Below, in pieces: positions 48,086-58,708 of a stretch of DNA of 64,000 bases. The position numbers and the translations under genes were made by a program. The notes beneath the pieces are model-generated. The model was given only the letters and a program-made list of their open reading frames with translations. It was not told the origin of the DNA and did not search any database. Source of the stretch: Papaver somniferum (taxonomy: Eukaryota; Streptophyta; Magnoliopsida; Ranunculales; Papaveraceae). Numbering within the stretch: the stretch's first letter is position 1; each line of letters starts with the position of its first letter. The stretch spans positions 1,054,984 to 1,118,983 of the forward strand of contig NW_020650971.1 in the NCBI RefSeq assembly GCF_003573695.1, in the 5' to 3' direction.

Positions 48086-48160
48086 TGTCAGAAGTGAGGT
48101 TTGAACCCACGCAGGGCCAGAACTTGAGTCTGGCGCCTTAGACCACTCGGCCATCCTGAC
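48086..48160 (-). tRNA. tRNA-Leu (anticodon CAA), shortened variable arm
   Basis: The minus strand folds as a cloverleaf. The acceptor is GTCAGGA/TTCTGAC (one G-U pair), the D arm is GCC/GGC, and the anticodon stem is CCAGA/TCTGG around CTCAAGT (anticodon CAA, Leu codon UUG). The T arm is GTGGG/CTCAC around TTCAAAC, with discriminator A. A box (TGGCCGAGTGG) and B box (GGTTCAAACC) look intact, and a T7 terminator follows. It is 75 nt. Leucine tRNAs are class II, with a variable arm of about a dozen or more nucleotides, but here only CCCTGC separates the anticodon and T stems. Either an internal deletion made a pseudo-tRNA, or it is an atypical but transcribable gene. The isoacceptor call is firm; function is uncertain. 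Confidence 0.75.
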
Positions 48161-49166
48161 TTCCCTGTTATGTAAGGTTAGCCAGGGTAATGCCAGTGCC
48201 CAATGGGAAATATCCAATGGACATTTGGTGGGATACATAGTTGATCAAATTGAAAATCCCAAAATGGGATGATACTCTAACGAGTAGCAGCCAGCAGGTG
48301 GTGTTTTACAGAAAAGTGCAGCCAACAAATTTTGGTGGTCCATAATATGAAAACATGTCATGTACTGTACTGTTATCGAGAGGAGAGTGACTTGAGAGAG
48401 ACAATTGTGTATTTCTTGCTGCTTTACCTCTCAACAGTCATAGCACTGTTGACTGTTGAGATTTAATGCTGCTGCACCAACACCACATTCCACCAATTCG
48501 GCAATCTGGTAAGTAAGACTGCAACCCATGGGTTCAGCAGTGCACTAGACCTAGGCTAAAATTATATCTAAAGATGAGGATTTCTAAATAATTAGAGCCT
48601 GGTCTACGTGTTTTCGATACCATGTGCCTGTATGTCCAAACTGCGCATTTCTCCAGGAATGCACTTGTTCTTGACAATGGATAAATTCCTTGAAACCCAT
48701 TTCATTTCTTGCAATCATCCAAAATGGAATTGATATGTAGGGGACCCACTTTAAGGGGGGATGTCAGGGGAGGAAGCACCCAAAACCGCCGCCTTAAATT
48801 GTCAATGCCGCAGTTGAGTGGTGGTGGTGTTGAGTGGTTAAAAGTGAAAAGTGCAGGCAACAATCTTGGTTGTCCATACTGTGAACATGTCATTGAGATG
48901 GGGACTTGAGGGAGACAAATTGTATGTAGCTCTCGCAGCAGTGATGATTGTTAACAGTATATGATGCACCATTGTGTAGCTAGTCCTTTGCCAACATCTC
49001 TACCCCAAAAACTTGCCATTCTAACAGGGATGCGGCATATATCATCACCATGTTAGCTCGGAAAATGGCCTAAAATCATCTGAATATGGAGATGCTAAAT
49101 GTTTATTATATACTTCTTGCAACCTGTCAGATAAACAAATTGACTGGTTAACAGAAAACCAAAAGA
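48161..49166. other. Spacer with a diverged internal duplication
   Basis: Segments near 48310-48480 and 48840-48975 share AAAAGTGCAG, CAACAA, TGTCCATA/GGTCCATA, AACATGTCAT and GACTTGAG in the same order, an old duplication of about 150 bp. No gene is visible. Confidence 0.5.
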
Positions 49167-49305
49167 ACGTTTGTTTTCATCTGTCGTCTCCCAATCCAAC
49201 CTCTCTTTAATTTTATGCTTCTTCTCTCTATCTTTCTGCTTCATCTTATCGTATCTTCCTACAATTTCCATCACTTGTTTGAGATTGGCAATACCCACAA
49301 AACTA
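49167..49305. repeat. 139-bp direct repeat, right copy
   Basis: Near-identical to 30919-31057. Together the copies bracket an 18.1-kb block holding the MULE complex, the nested retrotransposon and the tRNA-Leu-like gene. Confidence 0.93.
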
Positions 49306-49653
49306 TCTAAAATGGGTTCTTCTTCAACTTGCAGAGAAAGAAGATTTTTCCCGAATAGTTTTAGATATATCGATCTTTATTTAAGGAGATGATAAAGTCA
49401 AAGAAAAAGAGAAAAATTCTCTCATTGTTAAACCTTTTTGAAAAATCTTCTTATTTAGACATTCTTAAACCCTTCTGAACTTTGTCTTCGTTTCGTATTG
49501 CTCTAATTGAAAACCTGCAACAAACATCTCTAGAAATCAGCTCAGAGTTTCGCTGAAAAAGAAGGATTAAGGTAATGATTTTTTTCCAAATGCTATTATA
49601 TTAATTTCTAAATATTAGTATGTGTTTTTTCTCTGTTTTGACTTCAACTTATA
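49306..49653. other. Spacer left of the first hAT element
   Basis: No recognised feature. A short open stretch (MGSSSTCRERRFF) begins at the repeat edge, without known homology. Confidence 0.4.
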
Positions 49654-49661
49654 TCCTTGGT

Positions 49662-51022
49662 TAGAGCTGGCAAACGGGCGGGACGGGTCTGGCTTGTGAC
49701 CAACCCGCGGGTTACGGGTTAACACAAGCCTAAGCTCGCGGGTTGAAATTCTTCACGGATGATCATTTATCCCATCCGTGCCCATCCCGGGTAAAGCTCG
49801 CGGGTTCACGGGTGCTCACGGGTTAACTGGTTTTTGTTGAGTCAACTCGCCAGATACTAGTCATTAGTAGTTTAGTAATTTAGTTGCAGTACTTCATCAG
49901 TTCATGATTGAACAGTGAAAGAATAAACAGTATATTTGGTTCCCTTTTTTTCCTCGCTATCTAGATCCACTGTTGATGTTCTTGATGGCATTATGAATAT
50001 GTCTGCATCGTTTCTCTTAAGAATAATCTTATTTCTTCATTCTACAAATGAAAATTATAACACGTGAAATTTATAAATCTACAGACAATAATTAGATTTC
50101 AAGATCTTCAAACACACATATCTATCACTGCATGTGCAATTCGATTTTTGTAGCTTTAAGAAATCCCCCAAAAAAATCCTTACAAAAAAAAAAAAGTTTA
50201 TTTTCGGATGATGAATCAAAAAAATAAAAAATACTGGATGATTCAATCCAATTAGTAGTACTCTTAGTTTTCTGTTATACCTTCTGTTTCCTTCTTTGGT
50301 AGTTCTCTAGCTGGTCCACCTTCTAATGACTATCAAAAACCCTTAAGGATTTAATCCATTTGCTCCATTAAAAGAATTTACAAAAGCTGCATTAACAAAC
50401 ATGAACAAGCCAAACTTCAATTGACTGACCTATAAATTGAAATATTTTAAAAAACTAAACCGTGATTGAAACATCACCTGACTAAGAACGACTGTAAAAT
50501 TGGGAAAATATTTGCTCAATCGAAGTAATCTCCTACTGAATCTCTAAAATTGAAACCTTAAATAATAAATAGAAATACTGGATCTAGGTTTTCTAGTGTA
50601 GAGATTAAACAAGAGGGTTAGAGAAAAATTGATCTAGAAAGAAGAAAAACTTAAATAGTGGCGATGGCATCAGTGAGATAGTGGTGCTCGTAAGAGAAGA
50701 AGACATGGCCGCTCTTCACTCTTCGGAGTCTTCTCTGCTCGTTCAAGAAGGAAGAGAAAACGAAAAGATAATGATAATTGTGAAAATGGGGAGTTAGGTT
50801 AGATAAGCTAATTGTGTGACACGCGGCCTAGTGGATATAGGTGGGGAATGAGCCGGGTTAACCCGCAGGTTTCACAATACGGGCCAGGTTAACCCGTTTC
50901 TTCACAAGCCACTAATTATACAACCCGCGCCCGTCTTGTTTAGTTAAGATCCGGGACGGGTGCGGATTTTCACGGGACGGGACGGACCAACCCGCGGGTT
51001 TTGGCTTGGTTTGACAGCTCTA
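49662..51022. mobile_element. hAT-type non-autonomous element 1
   Basis: Inverted ends TAGAGCTGGCAAAC (left) and GTTTGACAGCTCTA (right) are flanked by the 8-bp duplication TCCTTGGT (49654-49661 and 51023-51030). Both are hAT hallmarks. Subterminal regions are rich in CGGGTT/AACCCG words. It is 1361 bp and encodes no transposase. The interior (about 49900-50780) is unlike the ends and may be captured sequence, but I cannot identify it. Confidence 0.95.
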
Positions 51023-51030
51023 TCCTTGGT

Positions 51031-51341
51031 GCTAAACTTGGTGATGTAAGCAATCCTTTTGTGCATGCGTATAAAAAATCTATGAAGTAATAAAGTAAAC
51101 AATATGTAGTATAGGCCTACAATTAAGTAAGACGTATTTGCAATACCAAAGCATCTTGTTCTATTTGGGAATGCAATGGATTTGAGTATGTATACAAGTG
51201 TTTCACAACAGGAGTCGTATAACTGTTGCTCGTGGTCATCCATAGCATGCCGAAACAATCCGCAAAAGGTCCAAACTACGGTAGCACATTGATTTTGTAT
51301 ACACCTAGGTAAGGAGAAAAATCAAAATGTTAGCTACAGGT
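51031..51341. other. Spacer between the first two hAT elements
   Basis: About 310 bp with no recognised feature. Confidence 0.5.
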
Positions 51342-51647
51342 CTTCCCACTAGAGCTGGCAAACGGGCGGGTCGGGGCTGGCTTGTTACGGGTTACACGGG
51401 TTCGGGTTAACACGGGTCAAAACCTGCGGGTCGATATTCTTCACGGGTGGTCATTTCTTCAACCCGCGCCCGTAACGGGTAAAGCTTGCGGGTTCACGGG
51501 TTACCCGGCTTGTTTAGTCAAAACAAAATTAAAGCTTAATTTTAATTAAAACAAAATTAAAGCTTAATTTAAAGAATAAAGTTCTCAAAAACATCAAGTC
51601 AAGGAAATTAGCTAGGGCCTAGGCGTGCTCCTCTTATAGTTTCCACA

Positions 51648-53138
51648 TTACACTACCGTATTACTTGATAGATCCATTTTATCTCCGCTCATTTGCTGAA
51701 CTTCTGAAGGAGACAAAATTCGGATGCAACGGACACAGCTAACGAACTCCCTGCACAATGGAACCCAATTATAGCTTTTTATCAGTTCAACTGATTGTCA
51801 ATTGTGTTATTTAATCTGTTTACAGATTCAAACAAAAATCGGCAGTACAAGTACTAGAAGCGACTTACTCCCACGGATCATCACCAACAAGAAGCACATC
51901 ATTTTCGTAATCTACATATACAAGCTTCCAGCTTGAACCTCTTGGATCATCAAGCATACCATCGAGGCCAAACATGCACGCTATAGCATATCTGAGATCA
52001 TCGTAGTTCTTAAACCTTGTAACATCAATTGATCTCCCAACGGATCCTACCTTTTGGACCTGGAAGATAAAACATCAAATGTCATCAGTATTCACTCTTA
52101 ACAGATAATTTTCTGGCGACACGGATATCAATTCAATACCTTTGTATACGTTCTTAGAGGTGGGGATATTTGCTGCCATGAGCCATTCTGTAAGAGGCCA
52201 GTGTCATCGAGATCTATATTGCTGGATGACGTACCTCCTGAATTGTCCTGAAGTTCTTGGAGAGAGAAGGCTTGAGAATCTACCATGCTTGCTGTGGTAA
52301 TCTGAGACTGAACATCTTGGTTTGAACTGAAGTTACCAACTAAGCAATTAGAACTCTGGAACCCTTCAATCCCCAATGAGCCAATTCCGTCGAAGGCGGT
52401 GCTCGACACAGAAGGATCTATAATAGTGCTTCCTCCATTGCTTGATTCAAAATAACCCCAGAATTTAACTACTAGAACCACATGTATACGAGCATTCCTT
52501 AGAATCAAAACCCATTATCTCAGACTAATACAGGACACCATCACTCATTTTCAAAACCCCACAAAATCAACAAAAAATTCCTCTACAAATACAAACATTC
52601 TTTGATAGAAACTAAACCAAATTCCATTTTATAAACATCAATTTCAACACCACAGAATTAACTAAAAAATCTTCTTCAAACACCAAACCAAATTCCATCT
52701 TCTAAACAAGAAAATTCAGTCAGCTCATCAAATCAGTAAACAAAAATCCAGAAAATCAAAACCCTAATCAGTAAAAACCCCAAATCCACACTAATCTACA
52801 AATTTTAAAAAATCAGAAAAAAAATAATCAAAGATGGTGTAAATAGAAAGAGAGACAAAGAGAAGGAGAAGAAAAATCCTCACCAGGATCGCACTGCATG
52901 AAAAATGCTTCCACATCTACACCACGCAAAACAGAAACAAACATTAAAAACCAAAACCCATAAACCCTAAAATTCAAAACAAAATAAAAAAATAAAATCA
53001 AAATCAAACAAGAAATTGAAGAGTCAAACACTAACCAGAAGTGATAGCTTTAATCATCCCGGCTCTTCTACCTTTAAAATCCCTAAAAACTTCTTCTACT
53101 ACTGTTCTTGGGTTATACTGTCCACCATTTCCATCCAT
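51648..53138 (-). CDS. Chimeric gene: Alfin-like N-terminus joined to ARF C-terminal PB1 domain
   Basis: Five exons on the minus strand: 53036-53138, 52884-52916, 52140-52471, 51869-52059, 51648-51750. All introns are GT-AG; together the exons give 762 nt, 253 aa, with no internal stop. Exons 1-2 (residues 1-45) match the start of Alfin-like PHD proteins ([20 protein letters not shown], then [11 protein letters not shown]); the PHD finger is absent. Exons 3-5 match an ARF5/MONOPTEROS-type C-terminus: a Ser/Gln-rich middle ([20 protein letters not shown]), the PB1 domain ([12 protein letters not shown], acidic motif [15 protein letters not shown]) and [17 protein letters not shown] before a stop. 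The junction acceptor at 52472 is predicted; introns inside each gene part look native. If made, it could bind ARF or Aux/IAA proteins through PB1 without a DNA-binding domain (inference). Expression unknown. Confidence 0.8.
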
Positions 53139-53408
53139 TTCTTCAAAATTCCGGAAAGTCGATTACCATTACAAACACCCAGATCCCCTTTCAATTCACG
53201 ACTTCTTCATCTTCTTTGTACTTAATTAATTAAATTCAATAACACCATTACAAACACCCATGAAACCTTTCCCCTCGACTCTCTGTCCCAATCTCACCAT
53301 TATAATCTCTAATTACCAGCCGAAGAACGCAGAGAATAAGAGAAGGAGCAGAAGAAAAAAAAGAGAAGGAAAGAGAACGATGTCTCTTTAGTTAGTTTTA
53401 GGTTTAAC

Positions 53409-53416
53409 CTTTTATA
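53409..53416 (-). promoter_or_regulatory. TATA box upstream of the chimeric gene
   Basis: TATAAAAG on the minus strand, about 270 bp upstream of the ATG at 53138 and inside the hAT element. The sequence between is CT/GA-rich, like a plant 5' UTR. It is probably part of the captured Alfin-like promoter. Confidence 0.5.
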
Positions 53417-53681
53417 ACTTAAACCTAGGGATATGATTAACCCTAGATAATCTGACGGTCAGGATTAAATAAAAATTAGTAATTAGGTATTGTAGACGGG
53501 TTAACGGGCTGAACCCGCGGATTTACGGGCCGGTACGGGTTAACCCGTTTACTCACAAGCCGACATTTCTCCAACCCTAACCCGGCTTGTTTAGACACCA
53601 GCCGAACCGGGTGCGGGTTTTTCACGGGTCGGGTCGGACAAACCCGCGGGTTTTGGCTTGTTTGCCAGCTCTACTTCCCAC

Positions 53682-56180
53682 GATGGATTAGATTACCCAC
53701 TGTGGGTCCCACATGGGGTATGTTTTGTTCAGGCACATCCAACGTTCAAAATGTTAGCTGCACTTTTAACAGTCAAAAATCAAATACTTCAAGCATCTAA
53801 ATTGATCTTTGAGTTTGCCAACCAAAAACCGTAGACTCATTGACTTACCGTGAATTGAGTCCCGCAGTTTCGAATGGGACACATGGGTGGAGAGCCCAAT
53901 CACATGCTAATCCGAGGGCGTGATTCAGGAGTGGGATTCACGACCCAAAAACAAACCCCCTGCTAATTCTTGGATGGATGTTCAAACCTAGAAATAGCAG
54001 GCGTCATATTCATCCCTTCTATAAATATGTTAACTTTCCATAGGGGAAATTTGTCCTCGACCATACATGGGAAAGTTTCAGTAGCTAAGTGGGGTGAAGA
54101 TCATTTAAATATTAATGCCAAGAGAACCTATTTGCTTTATAGATGACAGTGGACAAGATCAAAATGTTATAATGCTGGAAGTCCAAGAACAGCTGCAGAC
54201 ATTGTATCAGTTCACAATCGGTCGAGAAGACTATTCTAATCGATGAAAAACATACAAAAATTGGTATGCAGTTAGTAGGAGGGAATGCGGCTATCCGAGC
54301 TTACATGCATGAAATCAAGGATCATGAGCTAAATAGCTTGGAAAAGCATAATCCACATAGTCATCTTCTAACACAAAGTTGGTACCAACTGGAAAACTCA
54401 TTTGCTTCATACATGGAAATGTGTGTCCACCATGGGATCCAACACACAGTCAGTCTCACAGGATTGGCAGAACTAAAAATTCAAACAAGCATGCACATGG
54501 TACAAACAGCATACGAAAAAGACTAAGAGTTGGACGAAATTGAGTTGATATCATAAATGTGTTGAAAAAAAATGGGTTTCACAAAGGATGAATGACACAG
54601 AGAAGAAAGTGTTGCACTCCAAAACTTTCAAGGCTTGTATAAATTTCTTTTAGACAAATATTTCTACCCTCCCAATAACAATTGGCGATTACAACAGGTA
54701 TGCGAAATATTGCCTTCAGGATACAATGAAAGCCCTGCAACGAAAACTGAATTCAAGGTTTGTACTCCTTGATTCAATCAAGAACACACAAAGAGATTTC
54801 TGATTTCTGATGATGCTTTTTGAAACAGAGAAAACAGATTGATTTTTCTTATATGTTAAACGAAACTGGGAGAAGCTATTTATAAAGGGTTTTACACCTG
54901 TTGGGAATAGGTTTTTTTATTCGCCAACAGGTTTCTATTCACGAACCGTCAGGTTCCTTCATCAACAGACATCAATGGTGATGAAAATAAAATGTGAGAT
55001 GCAGTTAGTAGACAAATTGGGACTGAATCAAATCCGCTAAATATGGATACCACATCCCTACGGCTGACTGGCCGCTACCAATTGTAGTTTTGGCAATATC
55101 AAGTGTAGTTTTGACTCGACCGCTGTAGGAAAATAAAATCAATCGGAAATCAATCATAAAAGAGAAAAATAGATATTCAAAAGATACCTCATACTTTTGA
55201 ACCATAGATTTACATACACAGCTAAAGGGGATACCAAAATTACTTGGAAGGCATACTACTCAAAATGAAGAAATCAAAGAGATACAATTTTATAGTTTCC
55301 CACTATATGATCTAAATTTACAAGTATCCTGAGAGAGTCGATAGAAGACTAACTGAAAGACTAGGCATGGTTCTGTAAAAGCATTTGACAGCAAAAAAAT
55401 GTCCGGCAACAGAGAGAATCATTGTTATTTCTCTCTGTTAGCCAAAACAAAATTTTCCATTCCTCTTACAAAATCCGACAACATAACACCATAAAAGGAT
55501 AGTAACAACAATTCTATGTATATTGTCCCGATAAAAATCTCGACAAACAATCATGTGAGCCCCCGATAGTAACTGCAAATATGGTGAACGACATATTTTG
55601 CCACTTTACAAGCCTAAACAAATTAGCCTTGTGGTGCATTTAGGCACGTTTTACACCGAGTTGAGCCTTACAGTTGGAACAATGCAGTGTTCGTCATGCT
55701 GCATGTTGATTTTCTTTGTGGAGCTAATCTACTCATCATCTCTCGTTGGAGGAATATTCCAGGTGCAATTGTTCTTCAAACCTCTTTAGACTGAGTGCAA
55801 TGGAGGAGGGAAGGTCGTGGTTGCATAGTCACGCCATGCCACCTTGAAGAAAGGGCTGAATATATTATATATAATTTTAAAGAGTTTTACTATTTTTAAA
55901 CATCTTTATTATAAATTTTAATATATAAAGTGGGTCCATTTTAGATTCTGTTTATTTTAAAATTGAAAATTAAAAGGGAACGAGAATATCCTCCTCGCTT
56001 TTCACTTTTTTTTTCTGGCGAAGATGAATTCAAATCCCCTCCCACATTCCCTGCTTTCTAGAAGAGAACGAGGATTTCACTTTATTTTAGTTTTAACCAT
56101 GGTTTTTCATCACTATCCTTCCCTTCAATCGCTCCACTACACTCAGCCTTAGGTCGGTCTGGTTTCCCCTTTATTACTTA
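53682..56180. other. Intergenic; one possible LTR-like fragment
   Basis: No intact gene. Around 54590-54967 the minus strand has LTR-like composition (starting TGTTGATGAAGG, with TTTATAAATAGC near 54880-54892), suggesting an old solo LTR, but I found no matching duplication. A block near 54990-55080 (AGTTAGTAGACAA, GGATACCACATCCCTACGG) recurs at about 59370-59450. Confidence 0.4.
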
Positions 56181-56188
56181 CTTGAGCT

Positions 56189-56860
56189 TAGGGCTGAACA
56201 TGGTTTCGGTTTTCCGCTGGAACCGGACCGAATAAGACCAATTAGGTAGAAACCAAACTGAACCATTTATTAATGGATTGGTTATGGTGTAGAAGGTGGA
56301 AAACCGATAGTGTTGGTTTTGGTTTGGTTTGACCTCTAAAACCGAACCAAAAACCATTGGAAAACCGATTAATTTTTAAACTTAGTTTCTACCTTGATTA
56401 CAAGTATTAGATTCTATCAATTGATTTAGAGGATAAATAGAAACCCTAAATCTAATATTTCATTATGATACTCTCCCTCTTTCTCTTTCTCCTTCTCTCA
56501 GTCGCCTCCCTTCTCCACCCCTAACTACAGCATCCACTGCTGCTACTATCGGTAGTAACTAAATTAAAATATATTATATATCTTCTTTTGATCTCTAGAT
56601 TTAGAGTAAACTTAACTATTCTTGATACATTATCAGCAGCTACAATTTTTTCATCTGTAAGTTTGTGTATTTTTTATTCGAATCGTTTGACATAATTATT
56701 GGTTAACCAAAAACCACTGGGACAAACCGAAACCGGCTGAAACCATTTAAAAACCGAACCAATGGTTAATGGATTGGTTTAGATTTTTAGAAACCGATAG
56801 TATTGGTTTCGGCTTTGGTTTGGCTAGAAACCAAACCAAAACCGACCATGAACAACCCTA
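56189..56860. mobile_element. hAT-type non-autonomous element 3
   Basis: Ends TAGGGCTGAACATGG and CCATGAACAACCCTA are imperfect inverted repeats, flanked by the perfect 8-bp duplication CTTGAGCT (56181-56188 and 56861-56868). Subterminal AACCGA/TCGGTT words repeat, and the 672-bp element is non-coding. Its ends differ from elements 1 and 2, so it is a different hAT family. Confidence 0.93.
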
Positions 56861-56868
56861 CTTGAGCT

Positions 56869-57429
56869 AATTCTAAAAAAAAATTATGCGACTTTTTGTA
56901 CTTTTTTAATGTTTGATGCATATGAATACTTAATAAATAGGTTTTAAACGGAAGTAATATCTTTACCACCGGATGAGATGATCCCAACTAAAACAAAAAG
57001 GAGATGTGAGCTCCACCCTTAACAGCCCCTGTTTCAGTTGGGATTATTTCCTAAAATATTCCCGCGGTAGTATATCGCTCATCGGTTTTAAATTATATAA
57101 AGACCTAAATTACATGTAAAAAGACTTAAAAAGCAAGAAAAACTCATACCTAACATCCTTTTTTATGGATTATATTTAACTATTAAACTAAAAGTTCACG
57201 CTGTCCCGAGTATCACTATGCTCATTTTTATTTTATTTTTCTGTTTTCTTTGTATGTTAAGAATTCATCCGAAAGAACTAACTTGGGGAACTAGCAATTC
57301 TTACATCAAAAAAAAAAAGTAGAGCCAATTGCTTTTTCCCGGACACTAGATTAATCTACAGTGTCATTATGCTCAGTCACGTTGTTTTTCTCTCGCGACA
57401 TGTCGTCCCTTTCTATAATGTTATTCATG
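56869..57429. other. Intergenic
   Basis: No gene or repeat boundary recognised. Confidence 0.5.
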
Positions 57430-57524
57430 CGCTTCCAAATATATTTCAAAAATGCTAGACCCACCAAAAAAGAAACGGGAATTGCACCTAGAGGATGAAA
57501 CGGACACAATACTACGTTCTCAAC

Positions 57525-57641
57525 ATTGGAATAGAGATAGGTGGTAATGGACTCCTCCTCAGCATTGGAATAGAGATAGGTGGTAATGGACCCCTCCTCA
57601 TCATTGGAATAGAGATAGGTGGAAATGGACCCCACCTTCCC
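57525..57641. repeat. 39-bp minisatellite, three units
   Basis: Units start at 57525, 57564 and 57603 with ATTGGAATAGAGATAGGTGG and carry few differences. Copy B has a single diverged unit at the matching place, so expansion followed the segmental duplication. Confidence 0.9.
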
Positions 57642-57854
57642 TCTCACACTGTACACTACTCGGTTCTTCTTGTCGGTCATTTAATCATTTTCCAATAAAT
57701 TTCATGAAAATCACCGAATAATTCACCGTGTAAAAAGGGTGGTGGGGTTCACTACTGACCATCCTTATCCCAATACTAAGAACACAGCATCATGTTAATT
57801 CAATCTTTCAGTCAATTTAGAATCACTTATATTACTTTTCCTACTATTTACTCC

Positions 57855-58024
57855 CGAAAATGATACACATCCCGCGGGCCAAAGCCACGGGATTGTACCG
57901 CAAGAGAAAGAAATGTGGGGACATTGTGACTTGGCGGTTTTGCGACGGTTGGGTTTAGTGTGCGTCCCACCCCGTATGTCATATCGGGATAACCCGTGGG
58001 CCCGTGGGATGCAAATCATTTCCG
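57855..58024. mobile_element. MITE, about 170 bp, CGRAAATGAT family
   Basis: Imperfect inverted ends of about 24 bp: CGAAAATGATACACATCCCG at the left, and at the right the complement of CGGAAATGATTTGCATCCCA. The matching place in copy B (about 60030) lacks it. Ends resemble those of the 58542-58708 element. Confidence 0.7.
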
Positions 58025-58388
58025 ATATACTCAAAAATTTAGTAATTATCTTTTAAAACAGAAAACCTTGATGAACCGAGCAGAAAAACAAAAACAAAAC
58101 CATCACACACGATGCCTTCCCTGCTCGTCTTCCGAGAGACTGGGCCCACTGGGACTCACAAATAAAAAAAACATGTGGACAACGGGTTTGCTTTAGTGGT
58201 TCTCTATGAAAAAAAAACATGACAAAACTCACAGTTTTTCTTTTAACTTGTGCTCCCAATGAACCCAACCCTTCGAAAGACGTGCAGGAAAATATTGTGC
58301 GCGGCGGTTTTTAAGTCTATACAGACTTTTTATATCACTTTTATTACTTTTTTTACCTTCCAACTAAATTGAGAGAATAACTTGGGGA

Positions 58389-58504
58389 CAGTACACGGTT
58401 AAAAATTTTCAATGCGCAATATTTAGCATTTGAAAATACCTAGCAACAGTACATGGTTAAAAATTTTCAATGCGCAATATTTAGCATTTGAAAATACTAG
58501 CAAC
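58389..58504. repeat. 58-bp tandem duplication
   Basis: CAGTACACGG at 58389 and CAGTACATGG at 58447 start two near-identical units containing TTCAATGCGCAATATTTAGC. Confidence 0.9.
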
Positions 58505-58541
58505 TGAAATACTTTCCAAAAACTGCTAGACCCATTCTGGA

Positions 58542-58708
58542 TCGGAAATGATACAATATCGAAGCAGTGCACCGTGATCAGATCCAAGGGCCATTAGGGC
58601 ATCCCTGAGGGAGATTTGCAGGAGTAGGGTTAAGAGTGGGGTCCACCACCTTTTTTTCTCTCACACCAATGATCACGGTGCACTGCTTCGGTACACCAAA
58701 CATTTCTG
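58542..58708. mobile_element. MITE, 167 bp, with 8-bp duplication and empty paralogous sites
   Basis: ATTCTGGA (58534-58541) and ATTCAGGA (58709-58716) flank a segment whose ends are inverted (CGGAAATG and CATTTCTG), with inner arms AGCAGTGCACCGTGATCA and its exact complement. Copy B (about 60290) and the third copy (about 63603) both read uninterrupted TGGATTGGATAC at this place. They are therefore unoccupied sites that prove an insertion. Confidence 0.88.

Larger units (their letters stand above)
51350..53673 (-). mobile_element. hAT-type element 2 carrying captured host gene pieces (Pack-hAT)
   Basis: Inverted ends TAGAGCTGGCAAAC and GTTTGCCAGCTCTA carry CGGGTT-rich subterminal repeats matching element 1, flanked by the 8-bp duplication CTTCCCAC (51342-51349 and 53674-53681). 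No transposase is encoded. The interior instead holds exons of two host genes on the minus strand: the 5' part of an Alfin-like gene (53138 down to 52884) and the 3' part of an auxin response factor gene (about 52471 down to 51648), introns included. Gene pieces with introns imply DNA-level capture rather than retroposition. Strand refers to the captured genes. Confidence 0.95.

Noticed and set aside
54590..54967. Possible solo LTR on the minus strand
   Set aside because: It has LTR-like composition and a TATA-like word, but no duplication could be matched at either end. Kept only as a remark in the spacer entry.
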